The notes under the pieces are model-generated. The model was not told where the DNA came from, searched no databases, and worked only from the letters and a program-made list of their open reading frames with translations. From positions 744,001 to 808,000 of the forward strand of contig NZ_CP049935.1 in the NCBI RefSeq assembly GCF_011383005.1: 64,000 bases of DNA. Reading direction: 5' to 3'. The DNA comes from Phycicoccus sp. HDW14. GTDB taxonomy: Bacteria > Actinomycetota > Actinomycetes > Actinomycetales > Dermatophilaceae. The translations under genes were made by a program, and so were the position numbers. How positions within the stretch are numbered: position 1 is the stretch's first letter; each line of letters begins with the position of its first letter. Shown piece by piece: positions 20,518 through 28,857 of the stretch.

Positions 20518-21678
20518 ATGTCCGTCTCCCTCGGTATGCCCGCCGCGCCGCCCCCCGTCATCGCCCCCCGCCGGCAGAGCCGCAAGATCCGGGTCGGCAA
20601 GGTCGAGGTCGGTGGCGACGCCCCCGTGTCGGTGCAGTCGATGACCACGACGCCGACGACCGACATCAACGCGACCCTCCAGCAGATCGCCGAGCTCACG
20701 GCCGCGGGCTGCGACATCGTCCGCGTCGCGTGCCCCAGCCAGGACGACGCCGAGGCGCTGCCGGCCATCGCGCAGAAGAGCCAGATCCCGGTCATCGCCG
20801 ACATCCACTTCCAGCCGAAGTACGTCTACGCGGCCATCGACGCCGGCTGCGCCGCGGTGCGCGTCAACCCGGGCAACATCCGGCAGTTCGACGACCAGGT
20901 CGGCGAGATCGCCCGGCGCGCCAAGGAGGCCGGGGTCTCCATCCGCATCGGCGTCAACGCCGGCTCGCTCGACAAGCGGCTGCTCGAGAAGTACGGCAAG
21001 CCCACCGCCGAGGCGCTCGTCGAGTCGGCCGTCTGGGAGGCCAGCCTCTTCGAGGAGCACGACTTCCACGACTTCAAGATCTCGGTCAAGCACAACGACC
21101 CCGTCGTCATGGTCAAGGCCTACCAGCTGCTCGCCGAGCGGGGTGACTGGCCGCTGCACCTCGGTGTCACCGAGGCCGGCCCGGCGTTCCAGGGCACCAT
21201 CAAGTCGGCGACGGCCTTCGGCGCGCTGCTGTCCCAGGGCATCGGCGACACCATCCGCGTCTCGTTGTCGGCGCCTCCGGTCGAGGAGGTCAAGGTCGGC
21301 ATCCAGATCCTCCAGTCGCTCAACCTGCGCCCTCGCAAGCTCGAGATCGTCTCGTGCCCCTCGTGCGGCCGCGCCCAGGTCGACGTCTACAAGCTCGCCG
21401 ACGCCGTGACCGCCGGCCTCGAGGGGATGACCGTGCCGCTGCGCGTGGCCGTCATGGGCTGCGTCGTCAACGGCCCGGGGGAGGCCCGCGAGGCCGACCT
21501 CGGTGTCGCCTCCGGCAACGGCAAGGGCCAGATCTTCGTCAAGGGCGAGGTCATCAAGACCGTTCCCGAGAGCGAGATCGTCGAGACCCTCATCGAGGAG
21601 GCCCTGCGCATCGCCGAGGAGATGGGCGAGCCGATGGACGAGGAGTCGGCGGGCGCCCCGAGCGTCACCGTCTCCTGA
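20518..21678 (+). CDS. ispG: 4-hydroxy-3-methylbut-2-enyl diphosphate synthase
   Basis: A 386-residue [4Fe-4S] enzyme of the MEP pathway (GcpE), converting MEcPP to HMBPP. Cluster cysteines are in SCPSCGRAQ and [11 protein letters not shown]; the TIM-barrel N-terminus has VQSMTTTPT and ADIHFQPK. The C-terminal 32 bases including the TGA recur exactly at 22495-22526, downstream of the next gene. The start is ATG 20518, predicted leaderless. Confidence 0.97.
   Translation: MSVSLGMPAAPPPVIAPRRQSRKIRVGKVEVGGDAPVSVQSMTTTPTTDINATLQQIAELTAAGCDIVRVACPSQDDAEALPAIAQKSQIPVIADIHFQPKYVYAAIDAGCAAVRVNPGNIRQFDDQVGEIARRAKEAGVSIRIGVNAGSLDKRLLEKYGKPTAEALVESAVWEASLFEEHDFHDFKISVKHNDPVVMVKAYQLLAERGDWPLHLGVTEAGPAFQGTIKSATAFGALLSQGIGDTIRVSLSAPPVEEVKVGIQILQSLNLRPRKLEIVSCPSCGRAQVDVYKLADAVTAGLEGMTVPLRVAVMGCVVNGPGEAREADLGVASGNGKGQIFVKGEVIKTVPESEIVETLIEEALRIAEEMGEPMDEESAGAPSVTVS
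21647..21678 (+). repeat. 32-bp direct repeat, copy 1 (ispG 3' end)
   Basis: The last 32 bases of ispG, through its stop codon, are repeated without mismatch at 22495-22526. The two copies bracket the uridine-kinase-like gene in the same orientation. Confidence 0.85.
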
Positions 21679-21683
21679 CCCGG

Positions 21684-22439
21684 GTGGCGCCGGCGCTCGA
21701 CGTGTTCGACCCCCCGCCTCCCGTCGGGGTGCGGGCCGAGGTGCTCGGTCGGGTGGCGGACCTCGTGCTCGCCGTCCGGCCGGGGGAGCGCGTCGTCGTG
21801 GCGGTCGACGGGGTCGACGGAGCCGGCAAGACCGTGCTGGCCCGAGAGCTCGTGCTCCTGATCGACGGGCGGCGTGAGGTGCACCGCGCCGGCGTCGACG
21901 GCTTCCACCGCCCGCGTGTCGAGCGGTATGCCGGCGGGCGCACCGCCGAGACCTTCTACCGGGACTCCTACGACCTCGAGACCCTGCGCAGCCGGCTCGT
22001 CGCGCCGTTCCGTTCCGGGGCGGCGTGGGATCGGTCCGTGTTCGACGTCGAGGCCGACCGTGCCGTCCGGGACCCCCGTGAGCCGGCCGGCCCCGAGGCG
22101 CTCCTCCTGCTGGACGGGATCTTCCTCCACCGTCCGGAGCTCGTCGGTCTGTGGGACGCGAGCGTCTGGGTCGAGGTGCCGTTCGATGTCTCCGTGCCAC
22201 GGGGCAACAGGCGCTTCGGGCCGCTCGGGCCGGACGAGCTCGACCCGGAGTCACCGTCGAACGCCCGGTACGTCGGTGGCCAGCGGCTCTACCTCGCCGA
22301 GGTCGACCCCGCGCGCCGAGCGACGTGGGTCCTCGACAACACCGACCTGTCGGCCCCCGTGCTCGGGGACCCTCACCGTCCGTCAGCGGCGGGTGCCGGG
22401 TCGTCCGACAGGCAGAGCGGTCTCGCGGCCGGCTGCTGA
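21684..22439 (+). CDS. Uridine kinase-like P-loop nucleoside kinase
   Basis: A 251-residue P-loop kinase. Walker A is VDGVDGAGKTVLA near residue 40, with VDGFHRPRVERY and RDSYDLETLR typical of uridine/phosphoribulokinase-like enzymes, then LLLLDGIFLHRPEL and WVLDNTD. It would phosphorylate a nucleoside or related small molecule; the substrate is unknown. GTG 21684 lies five bases after ispG. The gene sits between two copies of the ispG 3' end and interrupts the usual ispG-GNAT neighbour pair, so it looks inserted. The last 25 residues are low in conserved character. Confidence 0.82.
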   Translation: MAPALDVFDPPPPVGVRAEVLGRVADLVLAVRPGERVVVAVDGVDGAGKTVLARELVLLIDGRREVHRAGVDGFHRPRVERYAGGRTAETFYRDSYDLETLRSRLVAPFRSGAAWDRSVFDVEADRAVRDPREPAGPEALLLLDGIFLHRPELVGLWDASVWVEVPFDVSVPRGNRRFGPLGPDELDPESPSNARYVGGQRLYLAEVDPARRATWVLDNTDLSAPVLGDPHRPSAAGAGSSDRQSGLAAGC

Positions 22440-22477
22440 CCGCTCGGCCGCCCGAACGGGCGGTGGCTCTGCCTGTC
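22407..22477 (+). terminator. Nested inverted repeats after the kinase gene
   Basis: GACAGGCAGAGC at 22407-22418 pairs with GCTCTGCCTGTC at 22466-22477. Inside, CCGCCCG-AA-CGGGCGG forms a tight hairpin at 22448-22463, just after the kinase stop. It may terminate kinase transcription or be part of the inserted segment's end. There is no U-tract. Confidence 0.4.
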
Positions 22478-22494
22478 CGTGGCTCCGGGTCGGC

Positions 22495-22526
22495 CGGCGG
22501 GCGCCCCGAGCGTCACCGTCTCCTGA
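22495..22526 (+). repeat. 32-bp direct repeat, copy 2
   Basis: A perfect copy of 21647-21678, including the TGA, lying in non-coding DNA between the kinase and the GNAT gene. Confidence 0.85.
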
Positions 22527-22587
22527 GCTGGGGCAACCCTCGACGGGCCGGTGGCCGGCGGAGCGGGTGCTGCGCGCCCCGCGGCCC

Positions 22588-22593
22588 TAGGCT
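22588..22593 (+). promoter_or_regulatory. -10 hexamer TAGGCT of the DUF4081-GNAT gene, leaderless
   Basis: The same hexamer and six-base spacing as ispG; it places the start at GTG 22600 rather than GTG 22594. Confidence 0.5.
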
Positions 22594-22599
22594 GTGAGG

Positions 22600-23444
22600 G
22601 TGCTGCGCACACGCTCCCCGGTCCGGCCGCTGTCGCTCGCCGACCGCGACGCCGCCCTCGAGGTGTGCTCCCGCGACCTGCCCCGGGGGTCTTCGTCGCC
22701 GCCCGCATCCTCGAGGGGGCCCGGACGGGGTCCCTCGGCTCGGTCCTCGGGGCCCGCGACGAGGGCGGGTTGCGGTCGGTGTGCTGGGCCAGCGCCAACG
22801 TCGTCCCGGTCGGCACGACCGCCGTCGACCAGCCGCACTTCGCCGAACGGCTGCGCCGCTGGCGCGGGCGCGCCGCCTCGGTCTTCGGCCCGCGCGACGA
22901 GGTCGAGGGCCTGTGGTCCCACCTCGAGCCGGCGTGGGGCGCGGCCCGGGCCGTCCGCAGCAACCAGCCGCTGCTCGTCGCGCACGAGCCGCCGTCGACC
23001 CTCGGCATCGCCCTCGACGAGCGGGTCCGCCCGGCCCGTCCGGAGGAGGTCGACCTCGTGCTGCCCGCGGCCGAGCACATGTTCACCGCCGAGATCGGCT
23101 ACCGGCCCTACAGCGGCTCCAACCGCGGCTACCGGGCGTCGCTGGCCGCGCTCGTGGGGCGCGGGCACACCTACGTCGTCGTCGAGGACGGCGAGGTGGT
23201 CTTCAAGACCGACATCGGCAGCCTCGCCCTCGGCTGCGCGCAGCTCCAGGGCGTCTGGATCGCGCCGCGCCTGCGGGGCCAGGGCCGGGCCGTGCCGATG
23301 CTGGCCTCGGTGGTCGAGCAGGTGATGCTCGGCCCCGCGCCGCTGGTCTCGCTCTACGTCAACGACTTCAACGCCGCCGCCCGCGCCACGTACGAGCGGC
23401 TCGGGTTCCGCGAGGTCGGCGCCTTCGCCACGGTGCTCCTCTGA
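22600..23444 (+). CDS. GNAT N-acetyltransferase with DUF4081-type N-terminal domain, one frameshift
   Basis: About 281 residues after repair. The first 30 codons (VLRTRSPVRPLSLADRDAALEVC) run to a G run at 22685-22689, where one extra G restores LPRGVFVAARILEG and the rest of the protein. The C-terminal GNAT fold has the acetyl-CoA loop PRLRGQGRAVPML and VNDFNAAARATYERLGF. An orthologue of this type follows ispG in mycobacteria (Rv2867c position). The acetyl acceptor is unknown. GTG 22600 is chosen from the -10 spacing. Confidence 0.85.
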
Positions 23445-23474
23445 TGGGTCCCGCGACGTCGGACGGCCGCTGAG

Positions 23475-24338
23475 GTGTCGCAGGTCGCCTGGGCCCCCCT
23501 CACGGAGGAGGACCTGCCCGCCCTCCGTGAGCTCGCGCTGGCCTGCCTGCGCGCCGACGGCGGGCTGCCGATCCTCGCGGAAGAGCCGATGCTGCGCCGG
23601 TACTTCCTGGCCGGCGAGGGCATCGGCGGACGGGACGAGACCGGGGACCTCGTCGCGGCGGCCGGCGTCACCCGCGACCGCAGCGGGCAGCGCAGCGCCT
23701 CGGGCCTGGTCCGGCCGTCCGCGCGCCACCGGGGCCTCGGCACCGAGCTCGCCGCCTGGTGCTCCGAGCACGCGGGCGGCACGCTGCTGCGGGTCGCCGT
23801 CGAGACCACGTCGCCGGAGACCGAGGCCTTCCTCCACCGGCTCGGGCTGGTGCGCACCTTCGCCGAGCACGTGATGCGCCACGACCTGCTCGACGTTCCG
23901 CGCATCCGGCGTCCTCAGGGACTGCGGTCGCTGCCCTGGGACGAGGAGAGCGCCCCGCTGTTCCACGAGGCCTACCGGCAGTCCTTCGCCGAGCGGCCGG
24001 GCTTCCCCGACACGCCGTTCGGGGAGTGGGTGCGCGACCTCACCGACGACCCGGGGTTCCGTCCCGACCGCTCGCGCGTGGTCGTCGACGGCGAGGGCCG
24101 ACCGGCGGGCTTCGTCACCCTCTCGGACTGCTGGGTCGACCAGGTGGGCGTCGTGCCGCAGTGGCGGGGGAGAGGGCTCGGCGCGCACCTCGTCGCCCGC
24201 TCGCTGCGGGCCCTGCGCAGGGTCGGGTGTGGTGAGGCGTGGCTCGCCGTCAACGTCGACAACCCCGCGCACGCGCTCTACCTAAGGCTGGGCTTCGTCG
24301 ACGCCGGGCTGCGGGCCCGCTACGGCCAGGTGGCCTGA
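23475..24338 (+). CDS. Tandem-GNAT acetyltransferase, MshD-like layout
   Basis: A 287-residue protein with two GNAT-like halves. The first is degenerate ([17 protein letters not shown]). The second is complete ([19 protein letters not shown], then [16 protein letters not shown]). This two-domain layout resembles mycothiol synthase MshD, but mshD identity is not established. GTG 23475 starts 30 bp after the previous gene. Confidence 0.78.
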   Translation: MSQVAWAPLTEEDLPALRELALACLRADGGLPILAEEPMLRRYFLAGEGIGGRDETGDLVAAAGVTRDRSGQRSASGLVRPSARHRGLGTELAAWCSEHAGGTLLRVAVETTSPETEAFLHRLGLVRTFAEHVMRHDLLDVPRIRRPQGLRSLPWDEESAPLFHEAYRQSFAERPGFPDTPFGEWVRDLTDDPGFRPDRSRVVVDGEGRPAGFVTLSDCWVDQVGVVPQWRGRGLGAHLVARSLRALRRVGCGEAWLAVNVDNPAHALYLRLGFVDAGLRARYGQVA

Positions 24339-24435
24339 CCGGCCGCGGCACCACCCGGAATGCGGGCGACGGCTCCCCCGGGGCGCGGATATCCTTGCCG
24401 GGCCCCACCTCGACCCCGACCCCAGGAGCCCTCCC

Positions 24436-26205
24436 GTGGCCATGCGCATGTCGTCCCTGTTCCTGCGAACCCTTCGCGAGAACCCGGCGGACGCCGAGGT
24501 GCCGAGCCACCAGCTGCTCGTGCGGGCCGGGTACATCCGACGGGTGAGCCCCGGCATATACACGTGGCTGCCGCTCGGGCTGAGGGTGCTGCGCCGCGTC
24601 GAGACGATCGTGCGCGAGGAGATGGACGCCATCGGTGCCCAGGAGCTGCTGTTCCCGGCGCTGCTGCCCCGCGAGCCCTACGAGACCACCGGGCGCTGGA
24701 CCGAGTACGGCGACGGCGTCTTCCGCCTCCAGGACCGCAAGGGCGACGACTACCTCCTCGGCCCCACGCACGAGGAGATGTTCACCCTCGCCGTCAAGGA
24801 CCTGTACTCGTCGTACAAGGACCTGCCGCTGTCGATCTACCAGATCCAGACGAAGTACCGCGACGAGGCCCGGCCGCGCGCGGGCATCCTGCGCGGGCGC
24901 GAGTTCGTCATGAAGGACAGCTACTCCTTCGACCTCGACGAGGCCGGGCTCGACAAGAGCTACCAGCTGCACCGCGACGCCTACGTCCGCATCTTCGAGC
25001 GGCTCGGGTTCCACTACGTCATCGTCCAGGCCATGGCCGGGGCGATGGGTGGCAGCAAGTCCGAGGAGTTCCTCGCGACCGCCGAGAACGGTGAGGACAC
25101 GTACGTGCGCTGCCCGAACTGCGGCTACGCGGCGAACGTCGAGGCCGTACGCGTGCCGGTGCCCGACGCCGTCGACGCGTCCGGGCTGCCCGCCGCCCAC
25201 GTCGAGGACACGCCGGACACCCCGACCATCGAGTCGCTCGTCAACCACCTCGAGTCGGCGTTCCCGCGCTCGGACGGCCGCTCGTGGAGCGCCGCCGACA
25301 CCCTGAAGAACGTCGTCGTCATGCTCGTGCACCCCGACGGCACCCGCGAGCCGCTGGCCATCGGCCTGCCCGGCGACCGCGAGGTCGACGAGAAGCGGCT
25401 CGGTGCCCAGGTCGAGCCCGCGGTGGTCGCGGCGTTCGACGAGAAGGACTTCGCGCGGTACCCGACGCTGGCCAAGGGCTACATCGGGCCCGGCGCGCTG
25501 GGCGCGGAGCAGAGCTCGGGCATCCGCTACCTCCTCGACCCGCGGGTCGTCGACGGCACGGCGTGGGTCACCGGTGCCGACGTGTCGGGGCAGCACGTGC
25601 TCGACCTCGTCGCCGGCCGCGACTTCACCGCCGACGGCACCATCGAGGCCGCCGAGGTTCGCGAGGGCGACGCCTGCCCCTCGTGCGGCCACGGGCTGGA
25701 GTCGGCGCGCGGCATCGAGATGGGGCACATCTTCCAGCTCGGCACCAAGTACGCCGAGGCGCTCGACCTCAAGGTGCTCGACGAGAACGGCAAGCTGCGC
25801 ACCGTGACGATGGGCTCCTACGGAGTCGGTGTCTCGCGCGCCGTCGCGTGCGTGGCCGAGGGCAACCACGACGAGCTCGGGCTCGTGTGGCCGCGCGCGC
25901 TGGCGCCCGCCGACGTGCACCTCGTGGCCACCGGCAAGGACGACGCCGTCTACGTGTTCGCCGAGGAGCTGACGCGCTCGCTCGAGGCCCAGGGCGTCGA
26001 GGTGCTCTTCGACGACCGTCGACAGGCTTCTCCCGGAGTCAAGTTCAAGGACTCCGAGCTCATCGGGGTGCCGACCATCGTCGTCGTCGGACGCGGGCTC
26101 GCCGACGGAACCATCGAGGTCAAGGACCGGCGGACGGGCGAGCGGCGCGAGGTCGCGTCCGCTGACGCCGTGCGCGAGGTGCTCGCCGAGATCGGTCGCG
26201 CGTGA
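24436..26205 (+). CDS. proS: Prolyl-tRNA synthetase
   Basis: A 589-residue class II aminoacyl-tRNA synthetase of the bacterial type, with the editing (INS) domain inserted. Motif 1 region and motif 2 ([17 protein letters not shown]) are clear. The INS domain lies around residues 225-385, and motif 3 ([16 protein letters not shown]) is followed by the anticodon-binding domain. AGGAG lies seven bases before GTG 24436; ATG 24442 is an alternative. TATCCT near 24390 may be its -10. The stop overlaps the HAD gene (GTGA). Confidence 0.96.
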   Translation: MAMRMSSLFLRTLRENPADAEVPSHQLLVRAGYIRRVSPGIYTWLPLGLRVLRRVETIVREEMDAIGAQELLFPALLPREPYETTGRWTEYGDGVFRLQDRKGDDYLLGPTHEEMFTLAVKDLYSSYKDLPLSIYQIQTKYRDEARPRAGILRGREFVMKDSYSFDLDEAGLDKSYQLHRDAYVRIFERLGFHYVIVQAMAGAMGGSKSEEFLATAENGEDTYVRCPNCGYAANVEAVRVPVPDAVDASGLPAAHVEDTPDTPTIESLVNHLESAFPRSDGRSWSAADTLKNVVVMLVHPDGTREPLAIGLPGDREVDEKRLGAQVEPAVVAAFDEKDFARYPTLAKGYIGPGALGAEQSSGIRYLLDPRVVDGTAWVTGADVSGQHVLDLVAGRDFTADGTIEAAEVREGDACPSCGHGLESARGIEMGHIFQLGTKYAEALDLKVLDENGKLRTVTMGSYGVGVSRAVACVAEGNHDELGLVWPRALAPADVHLVATGKDDAVYVFAEELTRSLEAQGVEVLFDDRRQASPGVKFKDSELIGVPTIVVVGRGLADGTIEVKDRRTGERREVASADAVREVLAEIGRA

Positions 26206-26965
26206 GCCGCCCGCTCGAGGCGGTCGTCTTCGACTGGGGCGGCACGCTGACGCCCTGGCACGACGTCGACCTGCCCGAGCAGTGGCGCGTCTTCGCCCGC
26301 GAGGTGCACGGCGTGCCCGTGGGGTCGCCGGACGTGCCGCAGGCCGACCTCGACGAGGCGCACCGGCTCGCCGACCGCATCCTCGCGGTCGAGTCGGCGG
26401 CCTGGCGGCGGGGTCGTGACGACCACTCGTCGGCGTCGCTCGGGACATCCTCGACGAGGCGGGCGTCGACGCCGAGCACGACCGGCACCACCTGGCGCTG
26501 GCTGCCTACCGCCGGTTCTGGGAGCCGCACACGATCACCGACCCGCAGGTCCGTCCGGTGTGGGAAGGGTTGCGCGAGAGGGGTCTTCGCGTCGGTGTGT
26601 TGTCGAACACGATCTGGTCGCGCGACTACCACCGCGAGATCTTCGAGCGTGACGGCGTCCTCGACCTGCTCGACGCCGACCTGTACTCGAGCGAGATCGA
26701 CCACGTGAAGCCGCACCCCGAGGCCTTCCGCGCCATCTGCCGGGCGCTCGGGGTGGAACCCGAGGCTGCCGTGTACGTCGGCGACCGGATGTTCGAGGAC
26801 GTCCACGGCCCGCAGCAGGTCGGGATGCGCGCCATCTGGGTGCCGCACTCGACGCTGCCCGAGAACCAGAAGGTCGAGGTGACGGCCGTGCCCGACGCGC
26901 GGGCCCACGAGCTGCTCGACGTCCTGTCCGTCGTCGACGGGTGGTTGGCCGACGCCCGTGGCTGA
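26202..26965 (+). CDS. HAD-superfamily hydrolase, one frameshift
   Basis: About 254 residues after repair. Motif I is FDWGGTLT (the second Asp is replaced by Gly, seen in some HADs), motif II LSNTIWS, motif III Lys in VKPHPEAF and motif [14 protein letters not shown]. The frame breaks at a GGG (26442-26444); one extra G gives [17 protein letters not shown] 26202 overlaps proS by 4 bp. It is probably a phosphatase acting on a small metabolite; the substrate is unknown. Confidence 0.85.
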
Positions 26966-27737
26966 GGTCTCCGGGCAGGTCCTCGTCCTGCTCGGGCTGG
27001 CCGGGTTCCTCGCGGGGTGGGTCGACGCGGTGGTCGGCGGCGGCGGCCTGGTGCAGCTGCCCGCCCTGCTGCTCGGGCTGCCGGGCGCGACGCCCGCCCA
27101 GGTCCTCGCGACGAACAAGTTCGGGTCGGTGTGGGGCACGGCGTCGGCGTCGGTCACCTACTACCGGCGGGTGCGCCCCGACCTGCGGACCGCCCTGCCG
27201 ATGGCGGCCGTCGCGTACGTCGGCGCGATCGGTGGTGCGTTGCTCGGGCTGCACATCCCGAAGTCGCTCTTCAACCCGGTCATCCTCGTGCTGCTCGTCG
27301 CGGTGGGGGCGTACACGCTGCTGCGGCCGTCGCTGGGGGAGGCGACGCAGCTGCGCTGGTCGGGGCACCGGCACACGGTCGCGGCGGTGCTCACCGGCTT
27401 CGTCATCGGGGTGTACGACGGCGCACTGGGTCCGGGGACCGGGTCGTTCCTGGTGTTCGCCCTCGTCGGGCTCATGGGGTACGCGTTCCTCGAGGCGTCG
27501 GCGAAGGCCAAGATCGCCAACCTCGCGACCAACCTCGGGGCGCTGACCGTCTTCGTCCCGGGCGGGCACGTCGTGTGGGCGGTCGGGGCGGTGATGGCCG
27601 TGACGAACCTGCTCGGCGGGTACGTCGGGGCCCGGACGGCGGTGCGCCTCGGGAGCGGCTTCGTGCGGGCGGTGTTCGTCGTGGTCGTCGGCGCCTTCGT
27701 CCTCCGGATCGGCGGCGACCTCGCCGGCCTCTGGTGA
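26958..27737 (+). CDS. TSUP-family (TauE/SafE) membrane transporter
   Basis: A 259-residue protein with about eight hydrophobic segments in the two-repeat TSUP pattern. The first repeat has AGWVDAVVGGGGLVQLPALL and ATNKFGSVWG; the second has GVYDGALGPGTGSFLVFAL and KIANLATNLGAL. Family members export sulfite, sulfoacetate or other organosulfur anions. It overlaps the HAD gene by 8 bp (GTG 26958), implying coupled translation. Confidence 0.88.
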   Translation: MAEVSGQVLVLLGLAGFLAGWVDAVVGGGGLVQLPALLLGLPGATPAQVLATNKFGSVWGTASASVTYYRRVRPDLRTALPMAAVAYVGAIGGALLGLHIPKSLFNPVILVLLVAVGAYTLLRPSLGEATQLRWSGHRHTVAAVLTGFVIGVYDGALGPGTGSFLVFALVGLMGYAFLEASAKAKIANLATNLGALTVFVPGGHVVWAVGAVMAVTNLLGGYVGARTAVRLGSGFVRAVFVVVVGAFVLRIGGDLAGLW

Positions 27738-27782
27738 CCCCGGCCCCTTTCCCCGCTCCTACCCCCGCTCCCTTCCCCGAAC

Positions 27783-27831
27783 GTGTGTGAACACGCCGGA
27801 TCTGTCCGGCGTGTGCACACACAATCGCGGG
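27783..27831. repeat. Palindromic repeat unit upstream of the AbiEi/DUF559 gene
   Basis: Arms 27783-27800 and 27805-27822 pair over 18 bp with one mismatch around a TCTG loop. The unit matches the one at 28783-28831 in about four of five positions, including the identical 16-base start GTGTGTGAACACGCCG. It could also end the TSUP transcript. Confidence 0.75.
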
Positions 27832-27866
27832 CCTGTGGATGACGCCAGCGGGCGTGGGCTGCTGCG

Positions 27867-28790
27867 GTGCAGGCTTCCCGGCTGGACCGGCAGCAGCGGA
27901 GCAGGGTGGAAGAGCTCGCTGACCTGCACGGCGGGATCCTGTCCCGGTCACTGCTGAGCGGCCTGGGAATCGATCGCGACGCCATCGCACGGGAGGTGGC
28001 GGCCTGCCGCTGGGCCGTACCGGGTCGGCTCACGGTGGCCGTCCATCGCGGACCGCTTCCCGCGGCCGCCCGGCCCTGGCTCGCGGTGTGGGAGGTCGGC
28101 CACACGGTGGCCGTCGTCGACGGGGTCAGCAGCCTCGTGGCAGCAGGGCTGACCGGCTTCAGCGAGGCCCGGGTGCACGTCTCCGTCATGCGCAACTCGC
28201 GATGTCCGCGAGTCGCGGGCGTACGCACCCACCGGGTGCGGCGCCTCCCCGACGAGCGGCACCCGACCGACCTCCTGCCCCGGACCCGACCCGCCGTCGC
28301 CGCCGTTCGAGCGGCCGGCTGGGCGGTCAGCGACCGCCAGGCCGCCCTGGTCCTCGCGATGGCGGTCCAGCAGCGCCTGGTCTCCGGTCAGGACCTCCTC
28401 ACTGCCACCCGGACGATCCGCACCAGGGGCCGCCATCCGTTCATCCGGCAGGTGGTCCGTGACATCGCGGACGGCGCGCACTCCCTCGGGGAGCTCGACT
28501 TCGCGGCCATGTGTCGCCGTCACGGAATCCCCGAGCCCGACCGACAGGTGGTGAGGCGCGGGCCGTACGGGCGCGTCTACCTCGACGTTCGCTGGGACGC
28601 GGCGGGCCTCGTCGTCGAGATCGACGGCTCGGGTCACCGGATGGGACTCGCTGTCACGTCCGACAACCTGCGCCAGAACGCCGTCACGCTGGACCGCGAC
28701 ACGGTGCTGCGCTTCGACCTGCTCGCACTCCGGCTCGAGGAGTCGACCGTCATGGCTCAGGTGCGCATCGGTCTGCGCGGATGTGTGTGA
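27867..28790 (+). CDS. AbiEi-type winged-helix / DUF559 (VSR-like nuclease fold) protein
   Basis: A 307-residue protein with two recognisable parts. The N-terminus (VEELADLHGGILSRSLLSGLGIDRDAI ... VPGRLTVAV) resembles the AbiEi antitoxin-type winged helix. The C-terminus (about residues 205-305) has YLDVRWDAAGLVVEIDGSGH, a DUF559/VSR-like PD-(D/E)xK core with Asp, Glu and Asp in place. No toxin or methyltransferase gene is adjacent. The gene is bracketed by two related palindromic repeats exactly 1000 bp apart, and its stop codon lies inside the downstream one. Function is unknown. Confidence 0.78.
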   Translation: MQASRLDRQQRSRVEELADLHGGILSRSLLSGLGIDRDAIAREVAACRWAVPGRLTVAVHRGPLPAAARPWLAVWEVGHTVAVVDGVSSLVAAGLTGFSEARVHVSVMRNSRCPRVAGVRTHRVRRLPDERHPTDLLPRTRPAVAAVRAAGWAVSDRQAALVLAMAVQQRLVSGQDLLTATRTIRTRGRHPFIRQVVRDIADGAHSLGELDFAAMCRRHGIPEPDRQVVRRGPYGRVYLDVRWDAAGLVVEIDGSGHRMGLAVTSDNLRQNAVTLDRDTVLRFDLLALRLEESTVMAQVRIGLRGCV

Positions 28791-28831
28791 ACACGCCGCT
28801 GGTTCCCGGCGGGTTCACACACATCCGCGGG
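28776..28831. repeat. Palindromic repeat unit downstream of the AbiEi/DUF559 gene
   Basis: Arms 28776-28798 and 28807-28829 pair over 23 bp with one mismatch around an 8-base loop; the stop TGA (28788-28790) is in the left arm. The unit 28783-28831 is related to 27783-27831. It may also serve as a terminator between the convergent genes. Confidence 0.75.
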
Positions 28832-28857
28832 CGGGGAGGAGGAGGAGGGGGCTCGGG

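Noticed and set aside
16681-22254. Very long antisense open frames, up to 1857 codons, here and opposite rlmN, infB and other genes
   Set aside because: They arise from the strong GC third-position bias opposite real genes; their products are Arg/Ala/Gly/Asp repeats without family motifs.
23475-24338. Naming the tandem GNAT mshD
   Set aside because: The two-domain layout fits, but MshD-specific residues could not be confirmed by eye.
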